Source of the DNA: CAVSWT01 sp963746735
Lineage (GTDB): Bacteria > Bacteroidota > Ignavibacteria > Ignavibacteriales > Ignavibacteriaceae
Reading direction: 5' to 3'
Assembly (NCBI GenBank): GCA_963746735.1
Contig: CAVVCO010000015.1
Span: 255,460-319,459, forward strand
Length of the DNA: 64,000 bases
The notes beneath the pieces are model-generated. The model had not been told where the DNA came from and did not search any database. It saw only the letters and a list, made by a program, of their open reading frames with translations. Of the stretch, positions 19,105 through 28,789 are shown in pieces (position 1 is the first letter of the stretch; every line of letters begins with the position of its first letter). A program made the position numbers and the translations under genes.

Positions 19105-19133
19105 TAATTTTTTTTAGACATATTTTATAATAT

Positions 19134-20039
19134 ATGAATCCAGTTTTAATGATATTTGTTGACGGTGTTGGAATTGGAAAGGAAGATTATGAATTCAATC
19201 CATTCTTCAAATATCAATTTAAATTTCTAAAAAATATTTTCGGCGAGATTCCTTCATTAACAAATCAGTTTATTCAAAATGGCGACTACTTTTTATTCCC
19301 AACTGATGCAAGACTTGGAATTGAAGGCTTTCCTCAAAGCGGAACCGGGCAAACATCAATATTTTGTGGAGTTAATGCTTCTAAAATAGTAGGCAAACAT
19401 TTCGGCCCCTATCCATATTCAACTTTGATTCCAATAATTAGTGAAAAAAATATATTTAAACACTATTTGAATATTGGAGAGAAAGCATTCTTCGCAAATG
19501 CTTATCCAAAAGTTTTTTTTGATTACCTTAAATCCGGAAAGTTACGTTTGAGTGCCACATCATTAAGCTGCAAGTTGAGTGGAATGAGATTAAATACTTC
19601 AACTGATGTTAGAAAAGGCAAAGCGCTAACAGCGGAAATTACAGGCGAGAGATGGAATAAAAGACTAGGTTACAAATTACCGATAATAAAACCTGAAGCA
19701 GCTGCAAAGAGATTATTGAAAATAGCTTCTCGGAATTCTTTCACATTGTATGAATATTATTTGACGGATCATTTGGGACATGGAAGAGATAATTCTGAAA
19801 TTGAAAATACGTTAAAAATATTTGATGAGTTTTTATTCTCAATATTATCCAAAATGGATAAGGAAAATCTGACATTAATTATATGTTCGGATCACGGAAA
19901 TTTAGAAGATATTTCAATCAAGACTCATACTTTAAATCCGGCATTAACAATAACCGCAGGCAAGTATGGAAAAATTCTTTCTGAAAAAATTAAAGATATC
20001 TCTCAAATTAAACCAGCGATAATAAAATACTGTAAATGA
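19134..20039 (+). CDS. Alkaline phosphatase superfamily metalloenzyme
   Basis: A 301-residue protein of the phosphopentomutase/cofactor-independent phosphoglycerate mutase fold. Metal-site segments are visible: FVDGVGIG at the N-terminus, SGTGQTSIF with the likely nucleophile, LTDHLGHGRD, SDHGNLED and the histidine in THTLNPALT. It is too short for a full iPGM (about 510 residues) and lacks its large insert. ATGA overlap with comEC. A phosphohydrolase or phosphomutase role is plausible; the substrate is unknown. Confidence 0.7.
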   Translation: MNPVLMIFVDGVGIGKEDYEFNPFFKYQFKFLKNIFGEIPSLTNQFIQNGDYFLFPTDARLGIEGFPQSGTGQTSIFCGVNASKIVGKHFGPYPYSTLIPIISEKNIFKHYLNIGEKAFFANAYPKVFFDYLKSGKLRLSATSLSCKLSGMRLNTSTDVRKGKALTAEITGERWNKRLGYKLPIIKPEAAAKRLLKIASRNSFTLYEYYLTDHLGHGRDNSEIENTLKIFDEFLFSILSKMDKENLTLIICSDHGNLEDISIKTHTLNPALTITAGKYGKILSEKIKDISQIKPAIIKYCK

Positions 20040-22432
20040 AAAAATATCCGGCAATAAAATTTACATTACTATTTATAATTGGAATATTGCTGCATAGATA
20101 TTTTGAAATCAGTCCGTTAATATTCCTTTGCATATTTGCTGCTTTGCTGATATTCACAATAATCTCTATAAAATTCAAAAATGATACTTTCAATTTTATC
20201 TCTATAGCTTTATCATTTATTTCAATAATACTTTTGGGCAGCTTTTTAGCCGGGGTTAATAAAAATGAAGTCCAACTGCTGCCTACAAATTTGTACAAGC
20301 AAAAAAATATGGAAGTGTTTGGTACGGTCAAGAGAATAGAACTACCACGCAAGGATGAATCAAGATTTATTTTAGATGTTGATTCGTTTAAAGTATCAAG
20401 CACAATCATAAAAATGAATCTAACATTGCTGACAAGAATTAGAGATGACAGGAAGGAAAAATTAGATTCTCTTTTTGACGTATTAAAACCTGGATTCAAA
20501 ATTTCTGTTGCAGGTACTTATATGAAAGGTGGTGAAACACGCAACCCCGGAGAGTTTGATTACAGTCATTATTTGAATTCAATCGGCATAAGCGGTTTGT
20601 TTACTACATATAATACCGCCGATGTTAAAATTTTACAAAAAAATGTTTTTTGGTTTGCAAATTTTGTAACCAATGTAAGAAAATACTTGAATAAGCAAAT
20701 AACAACTTTGCATAATGAGCAAACAGCAGCGTTGTTGAGAGGCCTAATATTAGCTGACCGCAGCGGGATTGATTATGCTGTAAGAGTTGAATTCATTAAC
20801 TCTGGCGTCATTCACGTGCTTGCTGTTTCTGGCCTTCACACGGGCTATATCGTTTTGATTTTTTTAATTTTCTTTGGACGATTTAATATTTACATTAAGT
20901 CATTATTAACAATCACAGGGTTAATATTTTTTCTAATTATAACCGGGATGCCGCCATCTGTTTTTCGCGCTTCGATAATGGCGATTGTTTTTATAATTGC
21001 GTTACTAACTAACCGTTCCACAAATTTATTTAATGCACTTGCCATTGCTGCATTAATTTTGTTAATCATAAAACCTTACGATCTTTTTAATCCCGGATTT
21101 CAGTTATCATTTTCCGCAGTGCTTGCTATAGCGGCAATCTATCCACTAATTCAAACGAAAATAAATGCGTTAGAAATTCAAAATAAATTTTTAAGATACA
21201 TTTTACTCTTTTGTGCTGTCTCGCTGAGTGCCCAATTGGGAACATTGCCTTTTACAATTTATTATTTCGGAAAGCTATCTGTAATTGCTTTATTTGCGAA
21301 CTTAATTGTTATTCCCCTAATCGGATTAATAGTTGGAACTGGAATTTTTACTTTAGCACTTAATTTAATTCTTCCATCAATTGCGGTTTATTATGCTGCT
21401 GTAAATGATCTATTTGCTAAATTATTATTTTGGTTTGTGAGCATGACTGGCAATCTCGATTTCTCTTTTGTTAACATAAGACATTTTTCAATTTTTGATG
21501 GAATAATTTTTTATTTGTTCTTATCACTACTGATTTATTATTTGGTGATGTTCAAACATTCGTTTGCGAAATTAGTTCTGTTTATTCTAATTACTGCTAA
21601 CATATTTTTGTATGCTTCTATTGATGATAAAGAATTTTTTAAGAAAAATGAATTGAATGTTCTAATGATTGATGTTGGGCAAGGAGATGGGATATTAATA
21701 AAATTCCCAAATGGACAAACAGCTTTAGTAGATGCGGGAAATGCGGACTATTATTTTGATAATGGCGAGAGAGTGATTCTACCATTATTAAACTACCTGG
21801 GAATAAAGCGAATTGATTACGGTTTTGTATCTCACATCGATGCAGATCATTACGGCGGGTTTGTTTCATTAATTTATAACGGAATGATAAAGCAAATATA
21901 CAAACCGCCGATTGATTCTTCTTATAATAAAGATATTCGCTTTGAAAACTATCTTAGAAAAATGAACGTGCCATTTCATTATTATAAAAGGGGAGAGATT
22001 AAAATAGGAAATGTTAATGTTTATATTCTGAATGATTACAATGATAAAAATTTCCATGACTTTACAACAAATAATATGAGCGGTGAATTAAAAATTGTTT
22101 ATGGAAAAACAAGTTTCCTTTTTACAGGCGATGCGGAAACTACGGTTGAAAATTATTATGTAAAACGATACAATAATTTTTTGAAAACCGATGTATTAAA
22201 AGTCGGGCATCATGGAAGTAATTCCAGCTCATCACCAAAATTTCTTTTAAAGACTAAACCTGAAATCAGTTTGGTTTCAGTAGGGATACAAAATAAATTT
22301 GGACATCCTTCATCATTAATAATGAATAGATTAAGAGCTATTAAATCTCAAATCCACCGAACAGATATTGAAGGTGCAATTTATTTAACATCCGATGGAG
22401 ATTCAGTTAAAGTTATAGATTGGAAGGAATGA
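20036..22432 (+). CDS. comEC: ComEC/Rec2-family DNA uptake channel
   Basis: A 798-residue ComEC protein with all three expected parts: an N-terminal DUF4131 region, the multi-helix competence domain (HVLAVSGLHTGYIVL, GMPPSVFRASIMA) and a C-terminal metallo-beta-lactamase-like nuclease domain (DVGQGDGILIKFPNGQTALVDAG, split motif SHIDADHYGG). It would pass single-stranded DNA across the inner membrane in natural transformation, and the nuclease domain may degrade the other strand. No other competence genes are near. Confidence 0.9.
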   Translation: MKKYPAIKFTLLFIIGILLHRYFEISPLIFLCIFAALLIFTIISIKFKNDTFNFISIALSFISIILLGSFLAGVNKNEVQLLPTNLYKQKNMEVFGTVKRIELPRKDESRFILDVDSFKVSSTIIKMNLTLLTRIRDDRKEKLDSLFDVLKPGFKISVAGTYMKGGETRNPGEFDYSHYLNSIGISGLFTTYNTADVKILQKNVFWFANFVTNVRKYLNKQITTLHNEQTAALLRGLILADRSGIDYAVRVEFINSGVIHVLAVSGLHTGYIVLIFLIFFGRFNIYIKSLLTITGLIFFLIITGMPPSVFRASIMAIVFIIALLTNRSTNLFNALAIAALILLIIKPYDLFNPGFQLSFSAVLAIAAIYPLIQTKINALEIQNKFLRYILLFCAVSLSAQLGTLPFTIYYFGKLSVIALFANLIVIPLIGLIVGTGIFTLALNLILPSIAVYYAAVNDLFAKLLFWFVSMTGNLDFSFVNIRHFSIFDGIIFYLFLSLLIYYLVMFKHSFAKLVLFILITANIFLYASIDDKEFFKKNELNVLMIDVGQGDGILIKFPNGQTALVDAGNADYYFDNGERVILPLLNYLGIKRIDYGFVSHIDADHYGGFVSLIYNGMIKQIYKPPIDSSYNKDIRFENYLRKMNVPFHYYKRGEIKIGNVNVYILNDYNDKNFHDFTTNNMSGELKIVYGKTSFLFTGDAETTVENYYVKRYNNFLKTDVLKVGHHGSNSSSSPKFLLKTKPEISLVSVGIQNKFGHPSSLIMNRLRAIKSQIHRTDIEGAIYLTSDGDSVKVIDWKE

Positions 22433-22531
22433 AAAGGTTGATTCTTGATTTAATTATTTCTTTTTTATTTTTAAGTAGTTAAAAATTATCCTCAATATTT
22501 ATTAAACATTGGAATTATTTAAAAGAATTTT

Positions 22532-22605
22532 CTTAGTGTAACTTTGTGCCCTAAGTGTCTTAGTTGTTAAGTGCTTTACCACTTGGACACTAAGAACACC
22601 AAGAA
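22532..22605. repeat. Imperfect inverted repeat upstream of purE
   Basis: CTTAGTGT (22532-22539) pairs with ACACTAAG (22587-22594), enclosing AAGTGTCTTAG and CCACTTGG segments that also pair partly. The element lies between comEC and purE and could act as terminator or dispersed intergenic repeat. Confidence 0.45.
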
Positions 22606-22670
22606 CCACTGAGATTCATTTTAGAATCATTAACAAATAAAAATAATATAAGTCAAAGAAGGAGAGTATA

Positions 22671-23171
22671 ATGTCAAAAAACAAAATTGAAGTTGGAATA
22701 ATAATGGGAAGTGATTCAGATCTTCCTATCATGAAAGAAGCAGCAAATATATTAGATGAATTTGAAATAGGTTATGAAATAAAAATTGCTTCTGCTCACC
22801 GCACTCCAAAATATACTTCTGATTATTGTTCAACTGCACATACACGTGGATTAAAAACAATTATTGCCGGTGCAGGTGGAGCAGCACATTTAGCAGGTGC
22901 AGCAGCGGCATATTCTCCATTACCGATAATTGCTGTCCCAATTAAATCAAAATCTTTAGATGGATTAGATTCATTATTATCTATGGTGCAAATGCCGGGC
23001 GGAGTGCCGGTTGCCACTGTTGGAATTAACATGGCTAAAAATGCCGGACTTCTAGCCGTGCAAATTATTGCCGCTAGTGATGAAATAATGTTGAAAAAGA
23101 TGATCGATTATAAAAAGAAAATGGAAGAAGCAGCGATGAAGAAAAATGAAAATCTAAAAGATAAAATGTAA
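22671..23171 (+). CDS. purE: 5-(carboxyamino)imidazole ribonucleotide mutase
   Basis: A 166-residue class I PurE converting N5-CAIR to CAIR in purine synthesis. Conserved GSDSDLPIM, SAHRTP with the catalytic histidine and GAGGAAHLAG are intact. It has an optimal ribosome-binding site (AAGGAG) and a lysine-rich C-terminal tail beyond the usual end. The ATP-dependent partner PurK is not adjacent. Confidence 0.95.
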   Translation: MSKNKIEVGIIMGSDSDLPIMKEAANILDEFEIGYEIKIASAHRTPKYTSDYCSTAHTRGLKTIIAGAGGAAHLAGAAAAYSPLPIIAVPIKSKSLDGLDSLLSMVQMPGGVPVATVGINMAKNAGLLAVQIIAASDEIMLKKMIDYKKKMEEAAMKKNENLKDKM

Positions 23172-23221
23172 AAATTATTTAGTTATATCCGGTTAAACAA
23201 TTAAAATATTTTGGGGTAAAA

Positions 23222-23740
23222 ATGAAGATTTCAAAATCTCAATTAATGAAATACATTTTGCACATTATTCCGTCAGTATTGGCAGTTGTATTTATTATAC
23301 TATTTATTAATGCAAATAGTGAAATAAACAAAACAAAAAATCAATACGAAAATATTGTTAAAAACCTGGATAATGAAAAACAGGCACTTGTTGCTGAAAA
23401 TAAGAAATTGATTGATTCACATAAAAACATAGGTACTAAACAAACAAATAGTATTTTCTTATCAGCATTCGACATTCAAAATATTAAGAAGAAAGGCTTG
23501 GCTGACCCTGTACAAGCCTTAACTTCTGATTTGAAAAAGCATAATGAATTAATTCCTTATAAAGGCGTTAACGGCGGAACGATGAGTTTTTATGGTGATA
23601 ACTCTGTTTGGATATTAACTAGCAAATGGGTGCTTGCATATTTTGAGGACGGTCATATTAGCAGTTATATTCTGCTTGAATATAACATCTCAGATAATGG
23701 AGTTATAAGTTGGAAAAGAATCGCCTCAATGATGAGCTAG
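23222..23740 (+). CDS. Membrane-anchored coiled-coil protein of unknown function
   Basis: I do not recognise this 172-residue protein. One transmembrane helix (about 11-29) is followed by a short coiled coil (about 30-70, rich in Glu, Lys, Asn) and a compact domain of about 90 residues with the run GGTMSFYGDNSVWILTS, which looks globular and strand-rich. It lies 50 bases after purE and may share its transcript. Confidence 0.5.
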   Translation: MKISKSQLMKYILHIIPSVLAVVFIILFINANSEINKTKNQYENIVKNLDNEKQALVAENKKLIDSHKNIGTKQTNSIFLSAFDIQNIKKKGLADPVQALTSDLKKHNELIPYKGVNGGTMSFYGDNSVWILTSKWVLAYFEDGHISSYILLEYNISDNGVISWKRIASMMS

Positions 23741-23857
23741 AATAGAATGAAATTATTAGAGTAAATAGAAAAGTGTTTTGAAGATTGATCAAAAATAAAA
23801 ATCATACATAAAATAAATTTTTATGAATGAAAATTTTAACATTCAATAAATTGTATT

Positions 23858-24487
23858 ATGAATAATCCCTGGGTAAAAATTAAATTAGAAGATTACGAAA
23901 GCCACATGTCTTTACCAGAGATTGGGCAGTCTCACTATCTTTCTTCTTTTTTAGAACAAATAGTGAAAAAGTACAAACCAAATTCATGCGCATTAATTGG
24001 TTGTGCAGGCGGCAATGGTTTGGAAAATATTAAGCATGAAACAATTGAGAAAATTATTTGTATTGATATTAATCCAGTGTTTCTCAATAAGGCAAAAGAA
24101 AGATTTAAGAATTCATTTAAGAATATTGAATTCATTTGCTGCGATATAGCATCTGAAGAATTTAAATTTGAACCGGTTGATTTAGTTTTTGCCGGATTAG
24201 TTTTCGAATATGTTGATTATAATTTGGCGCTTAATAATCTTTCAAGATTTATAAAACCTGATGGAGAATTAGTTGTAGTAATACAATTGCCAAATGAAAA
24301 TATTCCTGAAGTATCTCCGAGTCCATATAAAAGTTTAGAAATATTGAGTGATACGTTTTCGTTTGTTCAGCCTGATAGATTTATTGAATCATGCAAGAAA
24401 TGCGGATTCGATTTGATTTCTAAAAATAAAACCAAATTAAAATCCGGTAAAGAATTTTGTGAACTGGTATTGCAAAAAGTAATGTGA
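23858..24487 (+). CDS. Class I SAM-dependent methyltransferase
   Basis: A 209-residue Rossmann methyltransferase. The SAM-binding motif appears as CALIGCAGGNGLENI, followed by IICIDINP (motif II acidic residue), IEFICCDIA and DLVFAGLVFEYV. The usual Asp/Glu-rich motif I is altered (IGCAGGNG). No family-specific signature shows the substrate. Single gene. Confidence 0.7.
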   Translation: MNNPWVKIKLEDYESHMSLPEIGQSHYLSSFLEQIVKKYKPNSCALIGCAGGNGLENIKHETIEKIICIDINPVFLNKAKERFKNSFKNIEFICCDIASEEFKFEPVDLVFAGLVFEYVDYNLALNNLSRFIKPDGELVVVIQLPNENIPEVSPSPYKSLEILSDTFSFVQPDRFIESCKKCGFDLISKNKTKLKSGKEFCELVLQKVM

Positions 24488-24531
24488 CGAAATCAAATAA
24501 TATTAACGAATTCAATTTTAACAAATTTAGA

Positions 24532-24643
24532 ATTTCAATTGAACCTTTCTAAACAATAATTTATTTTGACTTTGATTATTGTAATTCTTCTCTAAGCTGG
24601 AATGAATAGTGCATGTAAGAGTAAAAAATCCTATCGACTGAAT
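24532..24643 (+). repeat. Dispersed upstream repeat, copy A
   Basis: Shares most bases with copy B (25502-25610) from ATTGTAATTCTTCTCTAAGC onward, then GGAATGAATAG, GCA-G and AAAGTAAAAATC. Lies about 60 bases before the plsC-like start. Confidence 0.6.
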
Positions 24644-24703
24644 CATATAACTTCCCAACTGATTTGTTGGATTAAATATTTAGAATTATAGAAAATACAA
24701 TTA

Positions 24704-25459
24704 ATGAAGTCAATTTTTTTATATCCTTTTAGGTTCGTCTACAAAATATATCTGCTTACATGTTTTGTACTAATATTGGTTTTGTCCTATCCGTTCCTTC
24801 GTTATTTCCTATCTAAAAAAGAGCGATTCCCTTCAGCATTTAAAATGATGAAATTCTATGGGAAATCTTTTTTGTTTTGCGCCGGGGTTTTTATGAAAAT
24901 TGAAGGCAGAGAAAATATTTTAAAAGATCAGCCTTTTTTAATATGCTCTAACCATAGTTCATTTTTAGATATCCCTTGCTTATACTCAATCTTTGAACAA
25001 TACTTTGTGTTTACCGGGAAAAAGGAAGTTGAAAAGTGGCCTTTGTTCCATATATTTTATACATCTGGGATGAACATATTAGTTGACCGTCATAATAAAA
25101 TGGGTTTAATAAAAGCTTTCAAAAGTATGATGGGAGTAATTGATGAAGGGCATCCATTGGTGATCCTTCCAGAAGGCACAATTTCAAAATTAGCTCCAAA
25201 GTTAACGGAGTTTAAACCAGGATCGGTTTCATTAGCCATTAACAAACAAATTCCAATTTTACCTATAACATTTACAACAAATTGGATAAGGCTGCAGCGC
25301 AAAGGATTATTGAAAGGGAAAGCAAGCCCCGGAATATCTGAAGTTATCATTCATCCAGTAATCCCTACAGGTGGGTTAACAAAAGATGATTCAGATACGC
25401 TGCAAATGAAATTGCGTGATATTATCAATTCACCATTACACGAGAAATACGGGGTTTAA
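24704..25459 (+). CDS. plsC: 1-acyl-sn-glycerol-3-phosphate acyltransferase (PlsC family)
   Basis: A 251-residue membrane acyltransferase that makes phosphatidic acid from lysophosphatidate. Two N-terminal helices lead to the catalytic NHSSFLD at 83-89 (H-x4-D) and the glycerol-phosphate-binding PEGT at 156-159. Family is certain; other acyl acceptors are possible because several paralogs usually exist. Confidence 0.85.
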   Translation: MKSIFLYPFRFVYKIYLLTCFVLILVLSYPFLRYFLSKKERFPSAFKMMKFYGKSFLFCAGVFMKIEGRENILKDQPFLICSNHSSFLDIPCLYSIFEQYFVFTGKKEVEKWPLFHIFYTSGMNILVDRHNKMGLIKAFKSMMGVIDEGHPLVILPEGTISKLAPKLTEFKPGSVSLAINKQIPILPITFTTNWIRLQRKGLLKGKASPGISEVIIHPVIPTGGLTKDDSDTLQMKLRDIINSPLHEKYGV

Positions 25460-25501
25460 AAAATTGTTGAGTGATGAACAATATTTTTTATTGAATATGT
25501 T

Positions 25502-25610
25502 TTTCATTGCACATTAACATTCAATAATTTAATTTGAATTCGACAATTGTAATTCTTCTCTAAGCCGGAATGAATAGGGCAGGCAAAAGTAAAAATCTTT
25601 TCGAATGAAT
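25502..25610 (+). repeat. Dispersed upstream repeat, copy B
   Basis: Closest to copy A; contains GGAATGAATAGGGCAGGC. Lies about 90 bases before the barrel-protein start at 25700, the same relative position as copy A. Confidence 0.6.
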
Positions 25611-25699
25611 AAAAAATTATTAAAGTGGCGAAATAAATATTACAGTTAAGAATACAATTTATTCAGTATAATTAATAGTTATACACTTAGGGAAATAAA

Positions 25700-26323
25700 A
25701 TGCAAAAGAAATTATTTTTAATAATTTATTTTATTCTCATTTCGATTCCTTTCGCAAAAGCGCAAACCAATTTTAGTTTATCGATTGGCGGCGGTTATGT
25801 TTTAAATTTTGATAATATTGGGAATACTAATTATTGGGGAAAAGGTTATTTAATAAATTTATCTTCAGAATATTTTGTCTTTCAAGATATATCAATATTC
25901 ATTAATTCAACTTTTCAAAATCATTTTTTTAATGCAGAGTTATATAAACGAAATAGATTTTGGTATGGGGATGAATTGTCTGTTAGTGGTAAAGACAGAA
26001 AAATGTATGAGATGACATTAGGGTGTCGATTGTATGGTTCTTACTCTGTTGTAAGGCCGTTTTTTAGTATTGGCGCAGGTATATTTGCAGTTGATAAAGG
26101 TGAAATATTTTTAACTACTGGGCCTGAAAATTCAGATGGGGATACAAATACAAAAAGGCTTGTCAATGAAAGTTATTCATTCAGTCAATTTACTATGGGA
26201 ATTGGTACTGAAATTTTATTAACAAATAAATTAAAGATAATTATAGAGGGCAGAATATTAGAACCCTTTTTAAAAGGACAAAGTTATGCCCCTATATCAA
26301 CATCAATCAAACTGGGGTTATAA
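25700..26323 (+). CDS. Small outer-membrane beta-barrel protein
   Basis: A 207-residue exported protein: signal peptide MQKKLFLIIYFILISIPFAKA, then Gly- and aromatic-rich alternating strands (FSLSIGGGYVLNF, VRPFFSIGAGIFAV, FTMGIGTEILL) ending in SISIKLGL-like strand with terminal Leu. This fits the outer membrane protein beta-barrel family of Bacteroidota. A GGGAAA sequence precedes the start. No ligand can be predicted. Confidence 0.65.
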   Translation: MQKKLFLIIYFILISIPFAKAQTNFSLSIGGGYVLNFDNIGNTNYWGKGYLINLSSEYFVFQDISIFINSTFQNHFFNAELYKRNRFWYGDELSVSGKDRKMYEMTLGCRLYGSYSVVRPFFSIGAGIFAVDKGEIFLTTGPENSDGDTNTKRLVNESYSFSQFTMGIGTEILLTNKLKIIIEGRILEPFLKGQSYAPISTSIKLGL

Positions 26324-26332
26324 AAAAATGTA

Positions 26333-26520
26333 TAACCCGCGGCTCAAGGCGACAGCGATTTCGCTATCGGCAATTTTAGCGTTTGCCGTTACGTAAGTTT
26401 ATTGTTCATGTTGGGTCAAGTAAAACAAATTAACTTGTAAACCGTTCTTGCTAAGGAAGATATGCACAGTTTGCTAATGTTTGGGAGTTGTTTGGGGCGC
26501 CGCTTATCGGCAACGTTATT
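26333..26520 (+). repeat. Structured cassette-boundary repeat, copy 1 (attC-like)
   Basis: Begins at TAAC (26333) and ends at GTTATT (26515-26520); the two ends are partly complementary (TAAC...CGCGGCTCAAGGCG against the inverse of GCCGCTTATCGGCAACGTTA). It contains AATTAACTTGT as in copies 2 and 3. The next gene starts 33 bases after the GTTA. Confidence 0.5.
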
Positions 26521-26547
26521 ATGGACTAAATATTGGAATTAATAATT

Positions 26548-26949
26548 ATGAATAATTTAGTAGAACATAAATTTCAATCATACCCGGATAATGTAAAACA
26601 AAAAATGCAAAAGCTTCGGCAATTAATTTATGAGGTAGCAAAAGATACAGATGGTGTGGGTGAACTGGAGGAGACATTGAAATGGGGTGAGCCGGCATAT
26701 CAAACATCAAAAACAAAAAGTGGTACTACAATTAGAATTGATTGGAAGTCTAAAAATCCACATCAGTATGCTATGTATGTGAATTGTAAAACATCTTTAA
26801 TTGCCACATTCAAGACGATGTTTTCAACTAAATTAGAATATGAAGGAAATAGGGCTATTGTTTTCCAAATCAATAAAGCCCTTCCAAAAGAAGAGTTAAA
26901 AATATGTATTGCAATGGCACTAACATACCATATTAAAAAAAGCATGTAA
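26548..26949 (+). CDS. DUF1801 domain protein
   Basis: A 133-residue protein starting at ATG 26548 (an in-frame TTG at 26533 is less likely). The pattern EETLKWGEPAYQ, SGTTIRIDWKSKNP and QYAMYVNCKTSLI is that of DUF1801 (YdhG-like, SCP2/Frataxin-like fold), small cytosolic proteins of unknown function. The gene is bracketed by attC-like repeat copies 1 and 2, and its stop codon lies within the TAAC core of copy 2, so it looks like a one-gene cassette. Confidence 0.75.
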   Translation: MNNLVEHKFQSYPDNVKQKMQKLRQLIYEVAKDTDGVGELEETLKWGEPAYQTSKTKSGTTIRIDWKSKNPHQYAMYVNCKTSLIATFKTMFSTKLEYEGNRAIVFQINKALPKEELKICIAMALTYHIKKSM

Positions 26950-27118
26950 CAAGCTGCTTAAGCCGACGTTCATTTTAGTTCGGCGAATTTGTGATTTTTG
27001 AAATTTTGTTTTAGTTAAAGATTTTGTTCTATGTGTTCTTAATAATTAATTAACTTGTCTTCGGCGCTTAGGAAAACAAGATAAGCACCTACGTCTTAAT
27101 CAATGACAAAAGTTATAA
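26947..27118 (+). repeat. Structured cassette-boundary repeat, copy 2 (attC-like)
   Basis: Begins TAACAAGCTGCTTAAGCCGA at 26947, very like the left end of integron attC sites, and ends at GTTATAA (27112-27118). An internal hairpin GGCGCTTA (27063-27070) / TAAGCACC (27082-27089) matches in position, but not in sequence, the hairpin of copy 3. Next gene starts 32 bases after the GTTA. Confidence 0.55.
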
Positions 27119-27143
27119 TTTCAATTATCAACGGATTTTAACC

Positions 27144-28469
27144 ATGAGAAAAACATTAATCCTTTGGATTCTAATTCTCCCGGCATCTCTTTTTGGACAA
27201 AAAGATACTGCTAAACTTTTTGAGCCATCTTTGATAAAAGCGGATATTGATACATTGATCCATAAGTTAAAAGTTGTCCATCCAACATTTTCAAATTATT
27301 ACAACGAGAATAACATTGAAGTTAAAATTGATAGCATAAAGAAAAATGTAAATCATCCAATGTCTTCTTTGGACTTTTTTAGGATTATGCAGCCATTTGT
27401 CTCTATAGACGGACATACAACCCTTATATATGACAGAGAAGTATACCCAAAAATGGATAATCCATTCTTTCCTTTTAAAGTTATTATATATAATAACGAC
27501 TTGTATATAAAAGATAATCTATCAGATAATAAAACTATTTGTAAAGGCTCTATTATTGAGACAATTAATGGTATTCCTACTAAGTCAATTATAAATAACC
27601 TTATCAGATATAGACCCGGAGAAATGGAAACTTATAAATTAAAATCAATTGAAAAAGATTTTCATATTTATTACCAACTGGTATATGGCTCTTTTTCGGA
27701 ATTTAATGTTACTATAAATAAAGTAAAACTTACAGTTAAAAGTGCAAATTGGAATGACTTTGAAGAACCTTCGAGGCCTAATTTTGAGTTGCGTTTTTAT
27801 GACGATGAAATAGCATACATATATAAAAGAATGTTTATGCCTCCAAGGGATTTCATTCATTTTATGGATTCAGCATTCAATGTAATAAACAAGAAACAAA
27901 TTAAATATTTGATAATTGATAATCTGCGGGGTGGTGGAATGACTGACCTTGCAGATTCTTTGATGTCTTATTTTGCTGATAAGCCGTACCGCATTATTGA
28001 GAAGCAAATGATAAAAATAAGTTCATTAACAACTGAATATATAGAAAGCAAAAAGTCAGAAGGATTTATTAACGGTGATTATTTTGTACAGGAATTCCCT
28101 ACACATAATTCCAGAACTAATCGGTTTACTGGAACAGTATATATTTTAAATGGGCCTTTATCATATTCTGCCGCAACAAGTTTTCCAGCAGCAGCAAAGT
28201 GTTATCAGAATGCAATTAATGTTGGAGTAGAAACCGGACAACCATTATTAAGCAACGGAGGTATGAGTAGTTTTACATTATCAAACACAAAATTGTCTTG
28301 TTATACCAGTCTTTCAGAAATTTACATGCCATGTAATAATAATGATACTAAAAATGGTGTAATTCCTGATTATAAGGTGATACCGACAATTGAAGATTTA
28401 CTTAATGATAAAGATTATACATTAGAATACACATTAAATTTGATTAGAAAAAATATACCAAAGAATTAA
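27144..28469 (+). CDS. Exported S41-family (C-terminal processing-type) peptidase
   Basis: A 441-residue secreted protein with signal peptide MRKTLILWILILPASLFG. The C-terminal half is an S41/CtpA-like protease domain: YLIIDNLRGGG, then the catalytic serine in NGPLSYSAATSF and VGVETGQPLLSNGG. The central part could include a degenerate PDZ domain (FPFKVIIYNNDLYIKDN, then GSIIETINGIP). It lies between attC-like copies 2 and 3 as the second cassette-like gene. Peptidase family is well supported; target unknown. Confidence 0.8.
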   Translation: MRKTLILWILILPASLFGQKDTAKLFEPSLIKADIDTLIHKLKVVHPTFSNYYNENNIEVKIDSIKKNVNHPMSSLDFFRIMQPFVSIDGHTTLIYDREVYPKMDNPFFPFKVIIYNNDLYIKDNLSDNKTICKGSIIETINGIPTKSIINNLIRYRPGEMETYKLKSIEKDFHIYYQLVYGSFSEFNVTINKVKLTVKSANWNDFEEPSRPNFELRFYDDEIAYIYKRMFMPPRDFIHFMDSAFNVINKKQIKYLIIDNLRGGGMTDLADSLMSYFADKPYRIIEKQMIKISSLTTEYIESKKSEGFINGDYFVQEFPTHNSRTNRFTGTVYILNGPLSYSAATSFPAAAKCYQNAINVGVETGQPLLSNGGMSSFTLSNTKLSCYTSLSEIYMPCNNNDTKNGVIPDYKVIPTIEDLLNDKDYTLEYTLNLIRKNIPKN

Positions 28470-28479
28470 TTACGCTGCC

Positions 28480-28676
28480 TAACATCTTGTATAAGTATGG
28501 GCGAGGTTTTTAAATTTTACATTTTCATTTTTGAACATATTCTAAGTGTTCTTACTAATTAAGTAACTTGCCTTCGGTGTGTGCGAAGAAAGCTACACAC
28601 CTACGGCTTAATCGTCGGCAATTGTGTTTTACCTTAGTTTCTTGTTGTGCGGCGGGTTCTTTGCCACGCCGTTATT
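28480..28676 (+). repeat. Structured cassette-boundary repeat, copy 3 (attC-like)
   Basis: Runs from CCTAACATC (TAAC at 28480) to GCCGTTATT (28671-28676). It shares TGTTCTTA-TAATTAA-TAACTTG-CTTCGG and CACCTACG-CTTAATC with copy 2. The internal hairpin GGTGTGT (28576-28582) / ACACACC (28595-28601) is perfect and replaces GGCGCTTA/TAAGCACC of copy 2, so pairing is kept while sequence changes. Confidence 0.55.
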
Positions 28677-28789
28677 AATCCAAAAAATAAGGTTTGTGAC
28701 AATTTTTATACTATCAAAACTAACCTTCAAGTAATCTTTGTACATAAAACCTTATCTATTTAAAAACCTTAGTAACAAAAATGGAATAA

